From positions 1 through 64,000 of the forward strand of contig CADAES010000005.1 in assembly GCA_902786975.1 (NCBI GenBank): a stretch of DNA of 64,000 nt. Direction: 5' to 3'. Shown one piece after another: positions 50,855 to 59,979 of the stretch. The position numbers and the translations under genes were made by a program. Positions within the stretch are counted from its first letter, which is position 1. The number at the start of each line of letters is the position of its first letter. The notes under the pieces were generated by a model that searched no databases, was not told the DNA's origin, and was given only the letters and a program-made list of their open reading frames with translations. The stretch comes from an uncultured Ruminococcus sp. Lineage in GTDB: Bacteria; Bacillota; Clostridia; Oscillospirales; Ruminococcaceae.

Positions 50855-50992
50855 ATTTTTCGTTATTGGGGTTGTAAACCCAAATAACGAAAAATCATTA
50901 AGAGGTTTCTGAAATGGGGATAAGCGACCTTACGGTCGCTTGCGAGGATATTCAACGAATATCCTCGGGGGCTAAAATGGCGAAGCCATTTT
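50855..50992. repeat. Chain of four hairpins between atpB and atpD
   Basis: Four stems in a row: 50855-50895 (19-base arms around ATTTTTCGTTATT), 50922-50941 (AAGCGACC/GGTCGCTT), 50943-50967 (CGAGGATATTC/GAATATCCTCG) and 50974-50992 (AAAATGGC/GCCATTTT). None has a good T-run. The style resembles the hairpin-rich units after tRNA-Pro. No gene is seen in 50678-51020. Confidence 0.75.
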
Positions 50993-51020
50993 TGGCTTCT
51001 TCTAAAAGAGTTCCCTCCGA

Positions 51021-52421
51021 TTACTCTCCGAACAAAGTCTTTGCTTTATCGGGGTCGTAGAACTTAGAGAGGTGTTCGTCGTCAACTCTGTCAAGCTCTG
51101 CCTTTGGCAGCGTTGACAGCAGCGACCAGCCGAGGTCGAGAGTTTCCTCTATCGACCTGTTGACATCGAAGCCCTGGTTTATGAAATGCTCCTCAAACAG
51201 CTTTCCGAAGCGCATATACGCCTTGTCGCCCTCGGAAAGCTCTTCCTCGCCGATTACCGAGGCGAGCGCTCTGGCGTCCTGTACCTTTGAGTAAGCCGCA
51301 AACAGCTGGTTTGCGCACATCGAGTGGTCTTCTCTTGTGTAGCCCTCGCCGATGCCGTCCTTCATAAGTCTTGAAAGGCTGGGCAATACAGCGACTGCGG
51401 GGTAAGTGCCTGTCTGTTCGAGGTGTCTGTCCATAACTATCTGACCCTCGGTTATGTATCCCGTAAGGTCGGGTACAGGGTGTGTGATATCGTCGTTGGG
51501 CATAGTCAGTATCGGTATCTGTGTCACCGAGCCTGTCGAGCCTTTGACTATACCGGCTCTTTCGTATATCGAAGCGAGGTCGGAATAAAGATATCCCGGA
51601 TAGCCCTTTCTTCCCGGTATCTCGCCCTTTGAGGACGAGAACTCACGGCAGGCCTCTGCATAAGATGTCATATCCGTCAGTATAACGAGGATATGCATAT
51701 TGTGCTCAAACGCAAGGTACTCCGCACAGGTCAGAGCGCACCTCGGGGTAAGTATCCTTTCGATGATAGGGTCGTTTGAAAGGTTGATGAACATTGCAAC
51801 TCTTTCAAGAGCGCCGCTTTCCTCAAAGCTTCTTTTGAAGTAATCGGCAACGTCGTTCTTAACGCCCATTGCGCCGAACACGATACCGAAGCCCTGTCCG
51901 TTGTCGTCGGCTATCTTAGCCTGTCTTGCTATCTGCACGGCGAGCTTGTTGTGGGAAAGTCCCGAGCCTGAGAATATTGGGAGCTTCTGACCTCTGATAA
52001 GCGTCATAAGTGCGTCTATCGAGGAGATGCCCGTGTTGATGTAGTTTCTCGGATAAGTTCTCGAAACAGGGTTCAGAGGGCTTCCGTTGATGTCCTTGAA
52101 CTTGTCGGGAGCGATATCGCCCAGTCCGTCTATCGGGCGGCCGGAGCCGCTGAATATCCTTCCGAGCATTTCCTTTGAAAGCCCCAGCTCCATAGGCTTT
52201 CCGCTGAATTTGGTGGTGGTGTTTGTCAGCGAAAGCCCCTTTGTGCCCTCAAAGACCTGAAGCACAGCCTTGTCCTGAGATACCTCGACGACTCTTGCGA
52301 GCCTGCGTGTGCCGTCGGAAAGGTCTATCTGTGCTATTTCGTCAAAGGCAACGTCCTTAACGCCGTCGAGCACGACCAGCGGTCCGTTTATCTCCGACAG
52401 ACCTACATATTTCAGTTCCAA
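51021..52421 (-). CDS. atpB: V-type ATP synthase subunit B
   Basis: Non-catalytic regulatory subunit of the A3B3 head. It has 466 residues, with no Walker A lysine at the catalytic site but the conserved [33 protein letters not shown]-like and the C-terminal [19 protein letters not shown]. It starts with TTG directly after the atpA stop, behind GGAGGTGG. Plain neighbours on both sides identify it beyond doubt. Confidence 0.97.
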   Translation of the reverse strand: MELKYVGLSEINGPLVVLDGVKDVAFDEIAQIDLSDGTRRLARVVEVSQDKAVLQVFEGTKGLSLTNTTTKFSGKPMELGLSKEMLGRIFSGSGRPIDGLGDIAPDKFKDINGSPLNPVSRTYPRNYINTGISSIDALMTLIRGQKLPIFSGSGLSHNKLAVQIARQAKIADDNGQGFGIVFGAMGVKNDVADYFKRSFEESGALERVAMFINLSNDPIIERILTPRCALTCAEYLAFEHNMHILVILTDMTSYAEACREFSSSKGEIPGRKGYPGYLYSDLASIYERAGIVKGSTGSVTQIPILTMPNDDITHPVPDLTGYITEGQIVMDRHLEQTGTYPAVAVLPSLSRLMKDGIGEGYTREDHSMCANQLFAAYSKVQDARALASVIGEEELSEGDKAYMRFGKLFEEHFINQGFDVNRSIEETLDLGWSLLSTLPKAELDRVDDEHLSKFYDPDKAKTLFGE

Positions 52422-54179
52422 CTATGCCACCTCCGTCAGCTTCTCAAAGTCCGCTGCCATTTGCTTTTCGTACTCCCCGAACATCTCGGGTCTGTCGTTT
52501 GGTATATCGTATTTTATCTTGATTATCTTGTCAGACCAGCCCGTCTTGAGTATGCTGTCATACAGCACGCCGTCGGAAAGCGCCTTTTGAGCGAGCGTAT
52601 AGAAATCGACGATAGTTTTCATCATCAGATACTGCTTTTCGAGCGGAACGTAGGTGTCGTCCTTGTGGTAGGCGTTCTGCTGAAGGAAGCCTACACGCAC
52701 TATCCTTGCAGTTTCTATCAGCAGCTTCTGGTCGTCGGGGAGAACGTCCGTGCCCATGAGCTTGACTATCTCCATAAGCGTATTTTCCTCAACGAGAATG
52801 CTGGATATCTGCTGGCGGACGTTCATAAAGTTCTCGTTGACGTTTTCAGTGTAGAACTTTTCGAGGTCGCCTACATACTCCGAATAGCTGGAGTTCCAGT
52901 TGATAGCGGGGTAGTGTCTTGCATAAGCCAGCGACTTGTCAAGCGCCCAGAAGCAGCGCACGAAGCGCTTTGTGTTCTGAGTTACAGGCTCGGAGAAGTC
53001 GGAGCCCTGCGGCGAGACCGCACCGATTATCGTTACCGAGCCTTCGCTGCCGTTGAGGTTCTCAACGTAGCCCGCACGCTCGTAGAACTCGGATATCCTT
53101 GAGGGAAGATATGCGGGGAAGCCTTCCTCTGCGGGCATTTCCTCAAGACGTCCCGATATCTCACGCAAAGCCTCCGCCCAGCGTGATGTGGAGTCTGCCA
53201 TTATGGCGATGTGATAGCCCATATCCCTGTAATACTCCGCAAGCGTGATGCCCGTGTATATAGATGCCTCTCTTGCTGCAACAGGCATATTTGAAGTGTT
53301 TGCGATGAGCACTGTTCTGTCGGTCAGCGGGCGCTGTGTGTGCGGGTCGATAAGCTCGGAGAACTCCTCCAGCACCTGGGTCATCTCGTTTCCACGCTCG
53401 CCGCAGCCGATGTATACGATGATGTCCGCATCGCACCATTTTGCAAGCTGGTGCTGAGTCATCGTCTTGCCTGTACCGAATCCTCCCGGGATAGCAGCCG
53501 TACCGCCTTTTGCGATAGGCAGCACCGTGTCGATTATCCTCTGTCCCGTGATAAGCGGTCTTGTGCCGGGGAGCCTTTGTTTGCAAGGTCTCGGCGTTCT
53601 TATTGGCCATTTCTGGCACAGCGTCAGCTCCTGCTGTTCACCGCTGTCGGTCTTTATCTTCACGACTGTATCGCTGACCTTGTACTCGCCGTCGGGCGCA
53701 CGCCAGATGACCTCGCCGCCCTTTGAAAGAGGCGAGAGCATACATTTGTGAGTTATGAGCTGTGTCTCGGGGCAGGTGCAGTAGATGTCGCCTGCGCTGA
53801 GCCTGTCGCCGACGTTCACGGTAATTGTGCAGGAGTATTTTTTCTGCGTGTCCACCGAGGGAACGTTTGCGCCGTCTGCGATAAATGCGCCTGAAAGCTC
53901 CTCGAGCTTTTTAAGCGGACGCTGTATCCCGTCGAAGATGTTGTCGAGTATCCCCGGTCCGAGTGTCGCACTCATAGCCGAGCCTGTGCCTTCAACGCTC
54001 TCGCCGGGCATAAGTCCCGTTGTGCCCTCATAGACCTGTATGGTCGTAAATTCTTCGGTAACTCTGATGACCTCGCCGATAAGGCGCTTTTTGCCCACAT
54101 AGACCATTTCCTGCATCGAAAATGTGCGTGAGTTTTTCACCTTTACAACAGGTCCGTTGATAGAATAAATCGTGTCCAT
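52422..54179 (-). CDS. atpA: V-type ATP synthase subunit A (catalytic)
   Basis: The catalytic subunit, 585 residues. The P-loop is in AAIPGGFGTGKTMTQHQLAKW, Walker B in HIAIMADSTSRWAEALREISGRLEEMPAEEGFPAY, and the V/A-type insertion near residues 110-190 is present. It works with atpB in ATP synthesis or hydrolysis. I chose ATG 54179 because MDTIYSINGPVVKV matches the family start; TTG four codons upstream has a poorly spaced site. Confidence 0.97.
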   Translation of the reverse strand: MDTIYSINGPVVKVKNSRTFSMQEMVYVGKKRLIGEVIRVTEEFTTIQVYEGTTGLMPGESVEGTGSAMSATLGPGILDNIFDGIQRPLKKLEELSGAFIADGANVPSVDTQKKYSCTITVNVGDRLSAGDIYCTCPETQLITHKCMLSPLSKGGEVIWRAPDGEYKVSDTVVKIKTDSGEQQELTLCQKWPIRTPRPCKQRLPGTRPLITGQRIIDTVLPIAKGGTAAIPGGFGTGKTMTQHQLAKWCDADIIVYIGCGERGNEMTQVLEEFSELIDPHTQRPLTDRTVLIANTSNMPVAAREASIYTGITLAEYYRDMGYHIAIMADSTSRWAEALREISGRLEEMPAEEGFPAYLPSRISEFYERAGYVENLNGSEGSVTIIGAVSPQGSDFSEPVTQNTKRFVRCFWALDKSLAYARHYPAINWNSSYSEYVGDLEKFYTENVNENFMNVRQQISSILVEENTLMEIVKLMGTDVLPDDQKLLIETARIVRVGFLQQNAYHKDDTYVPLEKQYLMMKTIVDFYTLAQKALSDGVLYDSILKTGWSDKIIKIKYDIPNDRPEMFGEYEKQMAADFEKLTEVA

Positions 54180-54202
54180 AAATCTGACCAATGCCTTTCA
54201 AA

Positions 54203-54844
54203 CTATATCTGTGCAAGCCCCGAGGCTTTGGGAAATCTCTCTTTTTCCTTTTCAAAGGAAGCGTCGAACGTGCAGTCGAATGCGATGTTGCAGTCCGAGA
54301 ACGCTACCATCACACCGCCGAGCTTAATGTTATCGGAGCCTTGCGGTGTGAGCCTGGTGCTCTTGCAGAGCTTTGTGCCAAGCTCAAGGTCACGCTTTGC
54401 AAAATAAGCCGTGCCCTCCGAATCGGGTCTTTGTGCGGTGCACTTTTCAAGCCGTGCCTTCAGCTCGTCTGCGTATTTGTCGCTCTGACAGAACTTTTCA
54501 AGCTCAGCCTTCACATTGTCAAAAACTCTGGTCATCATTTCGTTCCTGTGTATGAGGATATTGCGCTGAGCCTCGAGTCTGCGTGAGGATACCTCACGGA
54601 CTTTTTTTGCCTCGGTCTCTTTTTCCAGAGTGCCGATGATATTTAGAAGCTCGTTGTGCGTTTCCTCCCGTGCCTGCGTGAGCCGTGTCTTCTGCTCCGC
54701 CTCAGCCTGACTGATGATGGACTGAGCCTGCTGCTGAGCCTCGGAAAAAACAGCGAGCTTGAATTTATTTAGCTTTTCAGTCTCGTTTTTCATATAATGA
54801 CCGCTGCCCGAAAGCAGCTCCTCCTTAGTAAGATTCGTAAACAT
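54203..54844 (-). CDS. atpE: V-type ATP synthase subunit E
   Basis: Subunit E is the outer stalk that holds the head to subunit I. The 213-residue protein has a long Gln/Ala/Glu-rich helix (residues 18-80) and a globular C-terminal part. It lies between atpF and atpA. Start at ATG 54844; TTG at 54847 is possible. Confidence 0.92.
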   Translation of the reverse strand: MFTNLTKEELLSGSGHYMKNETEKLNKFKLAVFSEAQQQAQSIISQAEAEQKTRLTQAREETHNELLNIIGTLEKETEAKKVREVSSRRLEAQRNILIHRNEMMTRVFDNVKAELEKFCQSDKYADELKARLEKCTAQRPDSEGTAYFAKRDLELGTKLCKSTRLTPQGSDNIKLGGVMVAFSDCNIAFDCTFDASFEKEKERFPKASGLAQI

Positions 54845-54862
54845 CAATGCACGGCTGACTTA

Positions 54863-55171
54863 TCACAGCTTGATGCCGACTGCCTCGGAAAGATATCTGG
54901 AAATCGTGTCGGATATCTTCGAGGTAGCGTGTCTGTCGGGTATCTCCACTATCAGCGGTGTCTTGCGGGTGAGCTTGTAGTCGTAGACCTTTTCGGCTAT
55001 CTGTTTTACAGCCTTTTCGGTCATAAGCACGATGCCCACGTCCTGCATTTTCATAGCCTCGTCAAGCGCCTGCTGAGTTTCCTCTGCGGTGTGAGTGACG
55101 ATACCCTCTATGCCTGCAAGGCGCATACCCATCTGGGTGTCGATGTTGTCGCTTATAAGATAAAACTTCAT
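54863..55171 (-). CDS. atpF: V-type ATP synthase subunit F
   Basis: The 102-residue protein matches the small rotor subunit F (MKFYLISDNIDTQMGMRLAGIEG, ALDEAMKMQDVGIVLMTEKAV, PLIVEIPDRH). Start at ATG 55171 behind AAAAGGACG. Its position between atpK and atpE is standard. Confidence 0.94.
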   Translation of the reverse strand: MKFYLISDNIDTQMGMRLAGIEGIVTHTAEETQQALDEAMKMQDVGIVLMTEKAVKQIAEKVYDYKLTRKTPLIVEIPDRHATSKISDTISRYLSEAVGIKL

Positions 55172-55252
55172 TGTCTTTCGTCCTTTTAAGCTGTCTGGTG
55201 AATAACTGCGGATACTCTTGCCCAAAAGAGTTCCCTGCGGGAAAGTCCCAAA

Positions 55253-55690
55253 CTACTTGGAAACGTTTGAGATGATAAGGATAGAGATAAGCACTCCGTA
55301 CAGAGCGATACCTTCGCCGAGAACGACGAAGATGAGGGCTTTTACGAATGCCTTTGGATCCTCGGAAACGGCTCCGATAGCTGCCGGAGCGCCTGCTGCA
55401 ACTGCGATGCCGGAGCCTATACACGAAAGACCGACAGCGAGTGCGGCTGCGAGGTAGCCAAGACCCGTACCTGTGGATATAACAGCGGCAGCGCCACCCT
55501 CACCTGCGGCAGCACCGATAATGTCGCCGATAGGAAGTATAAGAGCTATCAGCATAACGCCCGCAAAGGAGCAGAGGTTGCCGATAAATGCTTTCTTGCA
55601 AGCCTTGCCTGTTTTGAGCTTTTTAGCCATCAGTATAAACGGAACGCACAGCAGCGCAACTGCGATGAGTGGTAAGAAATAGATAATCAT
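55253..55690 (-). CDS. atpK: V-type ATP synthase subunit K (membrane ring)
   Basis: This four-helix proteolipid forms the ion-carrying ring. Glu126 in VVLGEGIALYG is the ion-binding acid in the last helix. The Gln and Thr ligands of the well-known Na+-binding rings are not obvious, so the ion (Na+ or H+) is unclear. The 145-residue length is normal for the doubled 16-kDa type. Start is ATG behind AGGAAAATAA. Confidence 0.93.
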   Translation of the reverse strand: MIIYFLPLIAVALLCVPFILMAKKLKTGKACKKAFIGNLCSFAGVMLIALILPIGDIIGAAAGEGGAAAVISTGTGLGYLAAALAVGLSCIGSGIAVAAGAPAAIGAVSEDPKAFVKALIFVVLGEGIALYGVLISILIISNVSK

Positions 55691-55722
55691 TTTATTTTCC
55701 TCCGATCAAATAATTAATTCTT

Positions 55723-57678
55723 TTATTCGGGCGTTGCCGAGAACTTTGTTCCCACAGGCTCGAACGGTACGCCGTCGCTTTCGCTGAAACGGCTGAATAT
55801 CTCGTAAAATTCCAGACGGATGATCTGAATGGCAACTATCATTCCCTCCATTGCCATTACGAATGCGTTTCCGATGACCAGTACGACCGGCTGAGCCGCT
55901 GCGGAAGCGCCGTCCATCAGCGTCATTACCACAAGCATCATACCTGCGTGGGAGAGCACGAAGCCTCCGACTCTGAGGAACGACATCGTGTTGGAGATGT
56001 ATGAAAGCAGGAACTCGAACATCTCAAAGAAATTCTCGACGATAAATCCGCCGACCGTCATCTTTTCGTCCTCGTCAGCACTCAGTCTGAATTTTTTATA
56101 CTTGACTGCTATCGAGAACGGCACACGGCAGAAGATGCACACAAGCGGTATTACTATCAGACAAAGCACGAACGGCAGGGACATTATCTTCATATCGAAC
56201 ATGATCGTTCCGACCAGTCCCGCAGCGACGGAGCTGTAGAATATCAGTCCTGCGATGCCGTTGCAGCCGAATATCGCCTTTTCGTAATCCTTCTGCTTGA
56301 AGCCGACGTAGATGTTTATCAGCATCGACATTATTATCAGCGCAACGCCGATTCCCACGGCGGTAACGAGTATAAAGTTCGTCTGTTTAAATACCTTCAG
56401 CGGCAGGAAGTCCACACCGAGCTGTTCATACATCGGATCAAGCAGCTCCTCGAAGCCGAATACCGAGCCGTACAGTGTTCCGAACACCATGCTCGAAAGT
56501 CCGCAGCGCACCATCATACCGCCTGCGTTTTTGTTCAGCTTTTTGCCGACCAGCAGACCCAGCAGCACTACAAGGAAGCCCTGCCCGAGGTCGCCGAACA
56601 TTATTCCGAACAGCACCGTGTATGTCACCGCAACGAATGCGGTCGGATTGAAGCCGCCGTAATTCGGCAGGCCGTACATTTCCACCAGCATATTGAACGG
56701 GCGTGTGAACCAGCTGTTTTTGAGTATCGTCGGCGGTGTGCAGTTCGCATCGGCGTCGGGCGGCATATAGGATACCACCACCGATTCAAAGCCCTGCATC
56801 AGCTCGCTGAAATGCTTTTTGTCCTTTTTGGGAACAAAGCCCTTTATGTAGAATTTCCCGCTCATAAAGCCGACCTTTTTGCGAAGCTCGAACGTTCCGT
56901 GCAGATAGCACAGTTTTGAGTAGGCTTTCAGTATCTCGTCCTTTACCTGCTGTGAGATGAGCTCCATCTGCCTGCTGCATTCGTCAGACTCCGCCTGCTG
57001 CTGTTCAAGGTCCTGCTTCAGCTTTTTCAGAGCTTTGTCCGAGTCGCCCTCGACAAAGCCCGGCAGCGTTATGCGTTCAAAGTACATCGAACGGAACAGG
57101 TCGTCGATTATCGCCTTTTCGTTCTCGGGGCAGAAATACATTCCCCAGCAGTACAGGCTCTCCGTTTCAAATGGTACGAAGAAGAAGTTTTCGTCGTAGT
57201 AGTCCAGCTTCTCCAGGTTGTCCGTCGGAAGCCTGCCTATCCTCGCTGCGACATATTTGCAGGAGAATATCTCCTTGAAGTCGCTGTTCATACCTTTGAG
57301 GTGGTCTATCTGCGTGATAGCTCCGTTCACCTCGGATATCTTCTGCTGCGCCTGTTTGCGCCGCTGGCTTATCTCCTCAAAGCTCTGCCCTATCTCCTTT
57401 GCCCTTTGTGCGAACTCCTCGGGAGTCCTCGGGGCGTAGCCGCTGTGGTCGGTCTGTTCAAGCTCTATGCCCAGCTCCGAGGCGAGCCGTTCAAACTCCT
57501 TGAGCTGTGCGCTGTAGCCGTTTTTTTCATTGAGCATCGTCAGCCCGTTCGCCGTGCCCACGCTTGAAAACGCAGGCTCGATGTGGAAGCAGCCGCTCTC
57601 ACAGCATTTGTCAAGGCACAGATCAAGCTCGCTCATCTGACCGACGAGTGTGACAAGCTCCATCTTTTCTATACCCAC
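55723..57678 (-). CDS. atpI: V-type ATP synthase subunit I
   Basis: Subunit I is the stator. It has an N-terminal cytoplasmic coiled-coil half (about 1-320, with long Glu/Gln/Lys helices) and a membrane half with seven or eight helices (about 355-620). TAVFGIMFGDLGQG-like and FEMFEFLLSYISNTMSFLRVGGFVLSHAG hold the half-channel and the essential Arg. Length 651 is typical. It starts with GTG behind AGGAGAAATG. Confidence 0.95.
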   Translation of the reverse strand: MGIEKMELVTLVGQMSELDLCLDKCCESGCFHIEPAFSSVGTANGLTMLNEKNGYSAQLKEFERLASELGIELEQTDHSGYAPRTPEEFAQRAKEIGQSFEEISQRRKQAQQKISEVNGAITQIDHLKGMNSDFKEIFSCKYVAARIGRLPTDNLEKLDYYDENFFFVPFETESLYCWGMYFCPENEKAIIDDLFRSMYFERITLPGFVEGDSDKALKKLKQDLEQQQAESDECSRQMELISQQVKDEILKAYSKLCYLHGTFELRKKVGFMSGKFYIKGFVPKKDKKHFSELMQGFESVVVSYMPPDADANCTPPTILKNSWFTRPFNMLVEMYGLPNYGGFNPTAFVAVTYTVLFGIMFGDLGQGFLVVLLGLLVGKKLNKNAGGMMVRCGLSSMVFGTLYGSVFGFEELLDPMYEQLGVDFLPLKVFKQTNFILVTAVGIGVALIIMSMLINIYVGFKQKDYEKAIFGCNGIAGLIFYSSVAAGLVGTIMFDMKIMSLPFVLCLIVIPLVCIFCRVPFSIAVKYKKFRLSADEDEKMTVGGFIVENFFEMFEFLLSYISNTMSFLRVGGFVLSHAGMMLVVMTLMDGASAAAQPVVLVIGNAFVMAMEGMIVAIQIIRLEFYEIFSRFSESDGVPFEPVGTKFSATPE

Positions 57679-57704
57679 TTGAGCATTTCTCCTTTCCTGA
57701 TCGC

Positions 57705-58736
57705 TCAGCAGATCAGAATGTTGTTTTCGATATATGACGGGTCAACGCCGTAGCGTATGCCCTCGATTATGTGTATGATATTTGAGGTCTCGTAGCCGCA
57801 AAGCTGCGTGAATGCGTAAAGCACGACAGGCGCATTGAAGCTCCTGTATATCTGATGCTCGAGCCTTCGGAACTTTTCACGCTGCATACCGACCTCGAGC
57901 GTGCTGACGTCGGTAAGGTCAGCCTGAGCCTCGTTTTTGTTGAGCCATTCGAGCATCTGCTCGGGCGTGTCCAGCTCGTAGTAGCTGTCAAGCTTCTTTC
58001 CGATGTTGGATATCTTTATCTGGTGTTTTTTTATCTGCTCTGCCGAGAAGCCGAAATAGGCTTTCATACGGTAGGCGTTTATCTGGTTGAGAAAGTCGAT
58101 GTCCTGCTTCACCATTCGCACCACCTCATCACTCTGGCTGTCGGGGAAGGCTTCCTCGGCATTCTTGATGATGTTGGTGTAATACTGCGTCCTCAAGCGC
58201 CTTTCGCACTCGGTGTAATCGACCGTGCCGTCGTCGGAAAGCGCCGCACGCACAAGCGTCTTGTGGTAAGGCGTTCCCCTCAGCAGCTTCATCAGTTTGT
58301 TGAAGTCGTCTGCACTGCTCAGCTCCAGCAGGTCGAGCTTGGTGTGGTTGATGACGTAGCCGGGCAGGTCGTTGAGGTAGGAACGGTCAACTCCCGTGTT
58401 TATGCTGTTTATCAGCATCAGTATACAATCTATCTCAGTTTTTTCGATAAGAAAATCGAAAAACGGTATCTTGTCCAGCTGCTGGAACTGGCACAGTCTT
58501 ATGTATGTGTCAAAGTTCTCTTTTTCAAGCAGCGTTTCAAGAAAGCCTCTGTGGACGGTGTTGGGGTCGATGTCTGCGAGAACGCTCGCAAAGCGTGGCG
58601 TTGCGGCAAGATACTCCGTTATCTCCTGCACCGAACGCTTGGTCAGCATCTCGTGATAGTTGTCCTTTGTCAGCATTCTGCCGTGTATGGCACGTATCTT
58701 TGAAACTGTCGCATTTGACGACAGACCGTCAAGCAT
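57705..58736 (-). CDS. atpC: V-type ATP synthase subunit C
   Basis: The 343-residue protein is the ring-to-stalk connector (AC39-like/subunit C). The family segments MLTKDNYHEMLTKRSVQEITEYLA, PFFDFLIEKTEIDCILMLINSI and the C-terminal NIIHIIEGIRYGVDPSYIE match. It starts at ATG 58736 behind AAAGGAG and follows the G/H-like gene. Confidence 0.94.
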   Translation of the reverse strand: MLDGLSSNATVSKIRAIHGRMLTKDNYHEMLTKRSVQEITEYLAATPRFASVLADIDPNTVHRGFLETLLEKENFDTYIRLCQFQQLDKIPFFDFLIEKTEIDCILMLINSINTGVDRSYLNDLPGYVINHTKLDLLELSSADDFNKLMKLLRGTPYHKTLVRAALSDDGTVDYTECERRLRTQYYTNIIKNAEEAFPDSQSDEVVRMVKQDIDFLNQINAYRMKAYFGFSAEQIKKHQIKISNIGKKLDSYYELDTPEQMLEWLNKNEAQADLTDVSTLEVGMQREKFRRLEHQIYRSFNAPVVLYAFTQLCGYETSNIIHIIEGIRYGVDPSYIENNILIC

Positions 58737-58833
58737 CGGTGGTCACTCCTTTCAGAAGCGGGAACGCTTCGGTATTCACACAGGCAGCAGGCAAAACAGC
58801 GTTCTCAGCGGACGCCTTTGCCAAACGGTGCTG

Positions 58834-59142
58834 TCAGCCCGAGATTATCTTTTCGGTGATGACCTTCTCCCATTTCTTGTGCTTTGAAGCGTAAAGGTCG
58901 TCTATCTTCGCTATCTTTTCCTGTTCTTCCTTTTCGGCTTTGCTCAGCTGGGCGTCGGTCTCGGCCTTTGTCCTGGACTCCAGTTTTTTCTTGTAAGCCT
59001 GTGCCTTTTCCTCGACCTCACTGCGCATCGACGCTATCTCCGAATCGGTCTTCTGCTCAAGCTCCGCCTGTCTGCGGTGAGCTGCGATTATCTTTTCGTC
59101 AGCGAGCCTGTCCGTTTCGAGTATCTCTGAAATAATGTCCAC
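58834..59142 (-). CDS. V-type ATP synthase subunit G/H-like protein
   Basis: This is the first gene of the operon. The 102-residue product is one long charged helix (heptads rich in Glu, Lys and Ala), the form of the peripheral-stalk partner of subunit E. It starts with GTG at 59142. Sequence similarity among such helices is poor, so the assignment rests mostly on position and coiled-coil character. The promoter is not clear in the AT-rich stretch before it (59143-59280). Confidence 0.75.
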   Translation of the reverse strand: MDIISEILETDRLADEKIIAAHRRQAELEQKTDSEIASMRSEVEEKAQAYKKKLESRTKAETDAQLSKAEKEEQEKIAKIDDLYASKHKKWEKVITEKIISG

Positions 59143-59280
59143 GATATCACTTCCGTTCCCTTTGCTGGAAAAATAAAAACTCTTAATGTTATTTTACACC
59201 TTTTTAATAAACAAAACCACCATTATATTATTAACGAAATCGCTTTTGTAACAAATTCATTAATAAAAAGCGCTTTGTAT

Positions 59281-59405
59281 GTGTCCGTGCTGAGACTGAA
59301 AACCCAACCGGTTGATGCCGGCGGGCAGTCAGACACAATATATAGATAAACGGCTCTGCGTCTGTGCAAAACGCACATAAAAACCCGGGGCAGATGCGGT
59401 TTTTT
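59281..59405 (+). promoter_or_regulatory. Leader-like hairpins and terminator upstream of the ACT/hom operon
   Basis: A nested hairpin (GTGTC/GACAC, GACTG/CAGTC, CCC/GGG, CCGG/CCGG) spans 59281-59336. A stem of CTGCGTCTG (59356-59364) and CAGATGCGG (59391-59399) follows with T6, a terminator. A competing TGTGC/GCACA hairpin sits inside it. This resembles an attenuated leader, but it lies before the obvious promoter at 59431, so an upstream start would be needed. I cannot assign a class. Confidence 0.4.
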
Positions 59406-59430
59406 CTCTTGTGACAGGCTTTGTAATTGC

Positions 59431-59459
59431 TTGACAAAATTCTTCAAAAGTGTTATATT
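59431..59459 (+). promoter_or_regulatory. Promoter for the ACT/hom operon
   Basis: TTGACA (59431-59436), 17-base spacer, TATATT (59454-59459), about 44 bases before the TTG start. Confidence 0.8.
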
Positions 59460-59502
59460 CGTATTTATCACAAGTACATCTGTTCACAGGAGGTGGACTA
59501 AG

Positions 59503-59949
59503 TTGGCAGGCGGCGAAAACAGACTGGTGATAGTCAGCTCCGAGGTGCTTCCCGAGGTGATAATGAAGGTGCTCGAGGCAAAGCGCATGCGGGCAAGAGG
59601 CGAGGCTTCGACCTCTGCGGAGGCTTGCAGAGCCGTAGGCATTTCAAGGGGAGCTTACTACAAATACAAGGACTGCGTGTTCAATTACGACGAGCGCCTA
59701 ACCAACAATATCCTGTCGATATATTTGATACTGCGTGATGAAAAGGGTGTGCTGAGTTCGATAATCTCAAAGCTTTACGAGCTTGGGACGAACATACTCA
59801 CCATCAATCAGAATATCCCCGTCGATTCGGTCGCAACGGTCACCGTTTCGGTGCGTTTTGACCACGGACAGTTAAGCCCCACGGAGCTTACCAGGGAGCT
59901 TTCAAAGGTCGGCGGAGTAGTAGATGTCAAGCTCATTTCGGGCGAGTGA
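59503..59949 (+). CDS. ACT domain-containing protein (UPF0735 type)
   Basis: ACT domains bind amino acids to regulate enzymes or transcription. The 148-residue protein has an N-terminal helical part with an HTH-like segment (AEACRAVGISRGAYYKYKD at about 44-62) and a C-terminal ACT domain (LIVSIYLILRDEKGVLSSI-like, about 78-146). It starts with TTG 59503 behind CAGGAGGTGG. It directly precedes hom, a pairing common in Firmicutes, so it may sense threonine or a related amino acid. The function has not been shown in this sequence. Confidence 0.85.
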   Translation: MAGGENRLVIVSSEVLPEVIMKVLEAKRMRARGEASTSAEACRAVGISRGAYYKYKDCVFNYDERLTNNILSIYLILRDEKGVLSSIISKLYELGTNILTINQNIPVDSVATVTVSVRFDHGQLSPTELTRELSKVGGVVDVKLISGE

Positions 59950-59979
59950 ACAAAAGTATTAGAGAGGAAAGGTCAATTT

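Noticed and set aside
59281-59336. TPP or HMP-PP riboswitch
   Set aside because: CTGAGA and ACCC occur, but the 5' GGGGTGC arm that must pair with ACCC is missing and no thiamin gene follows.
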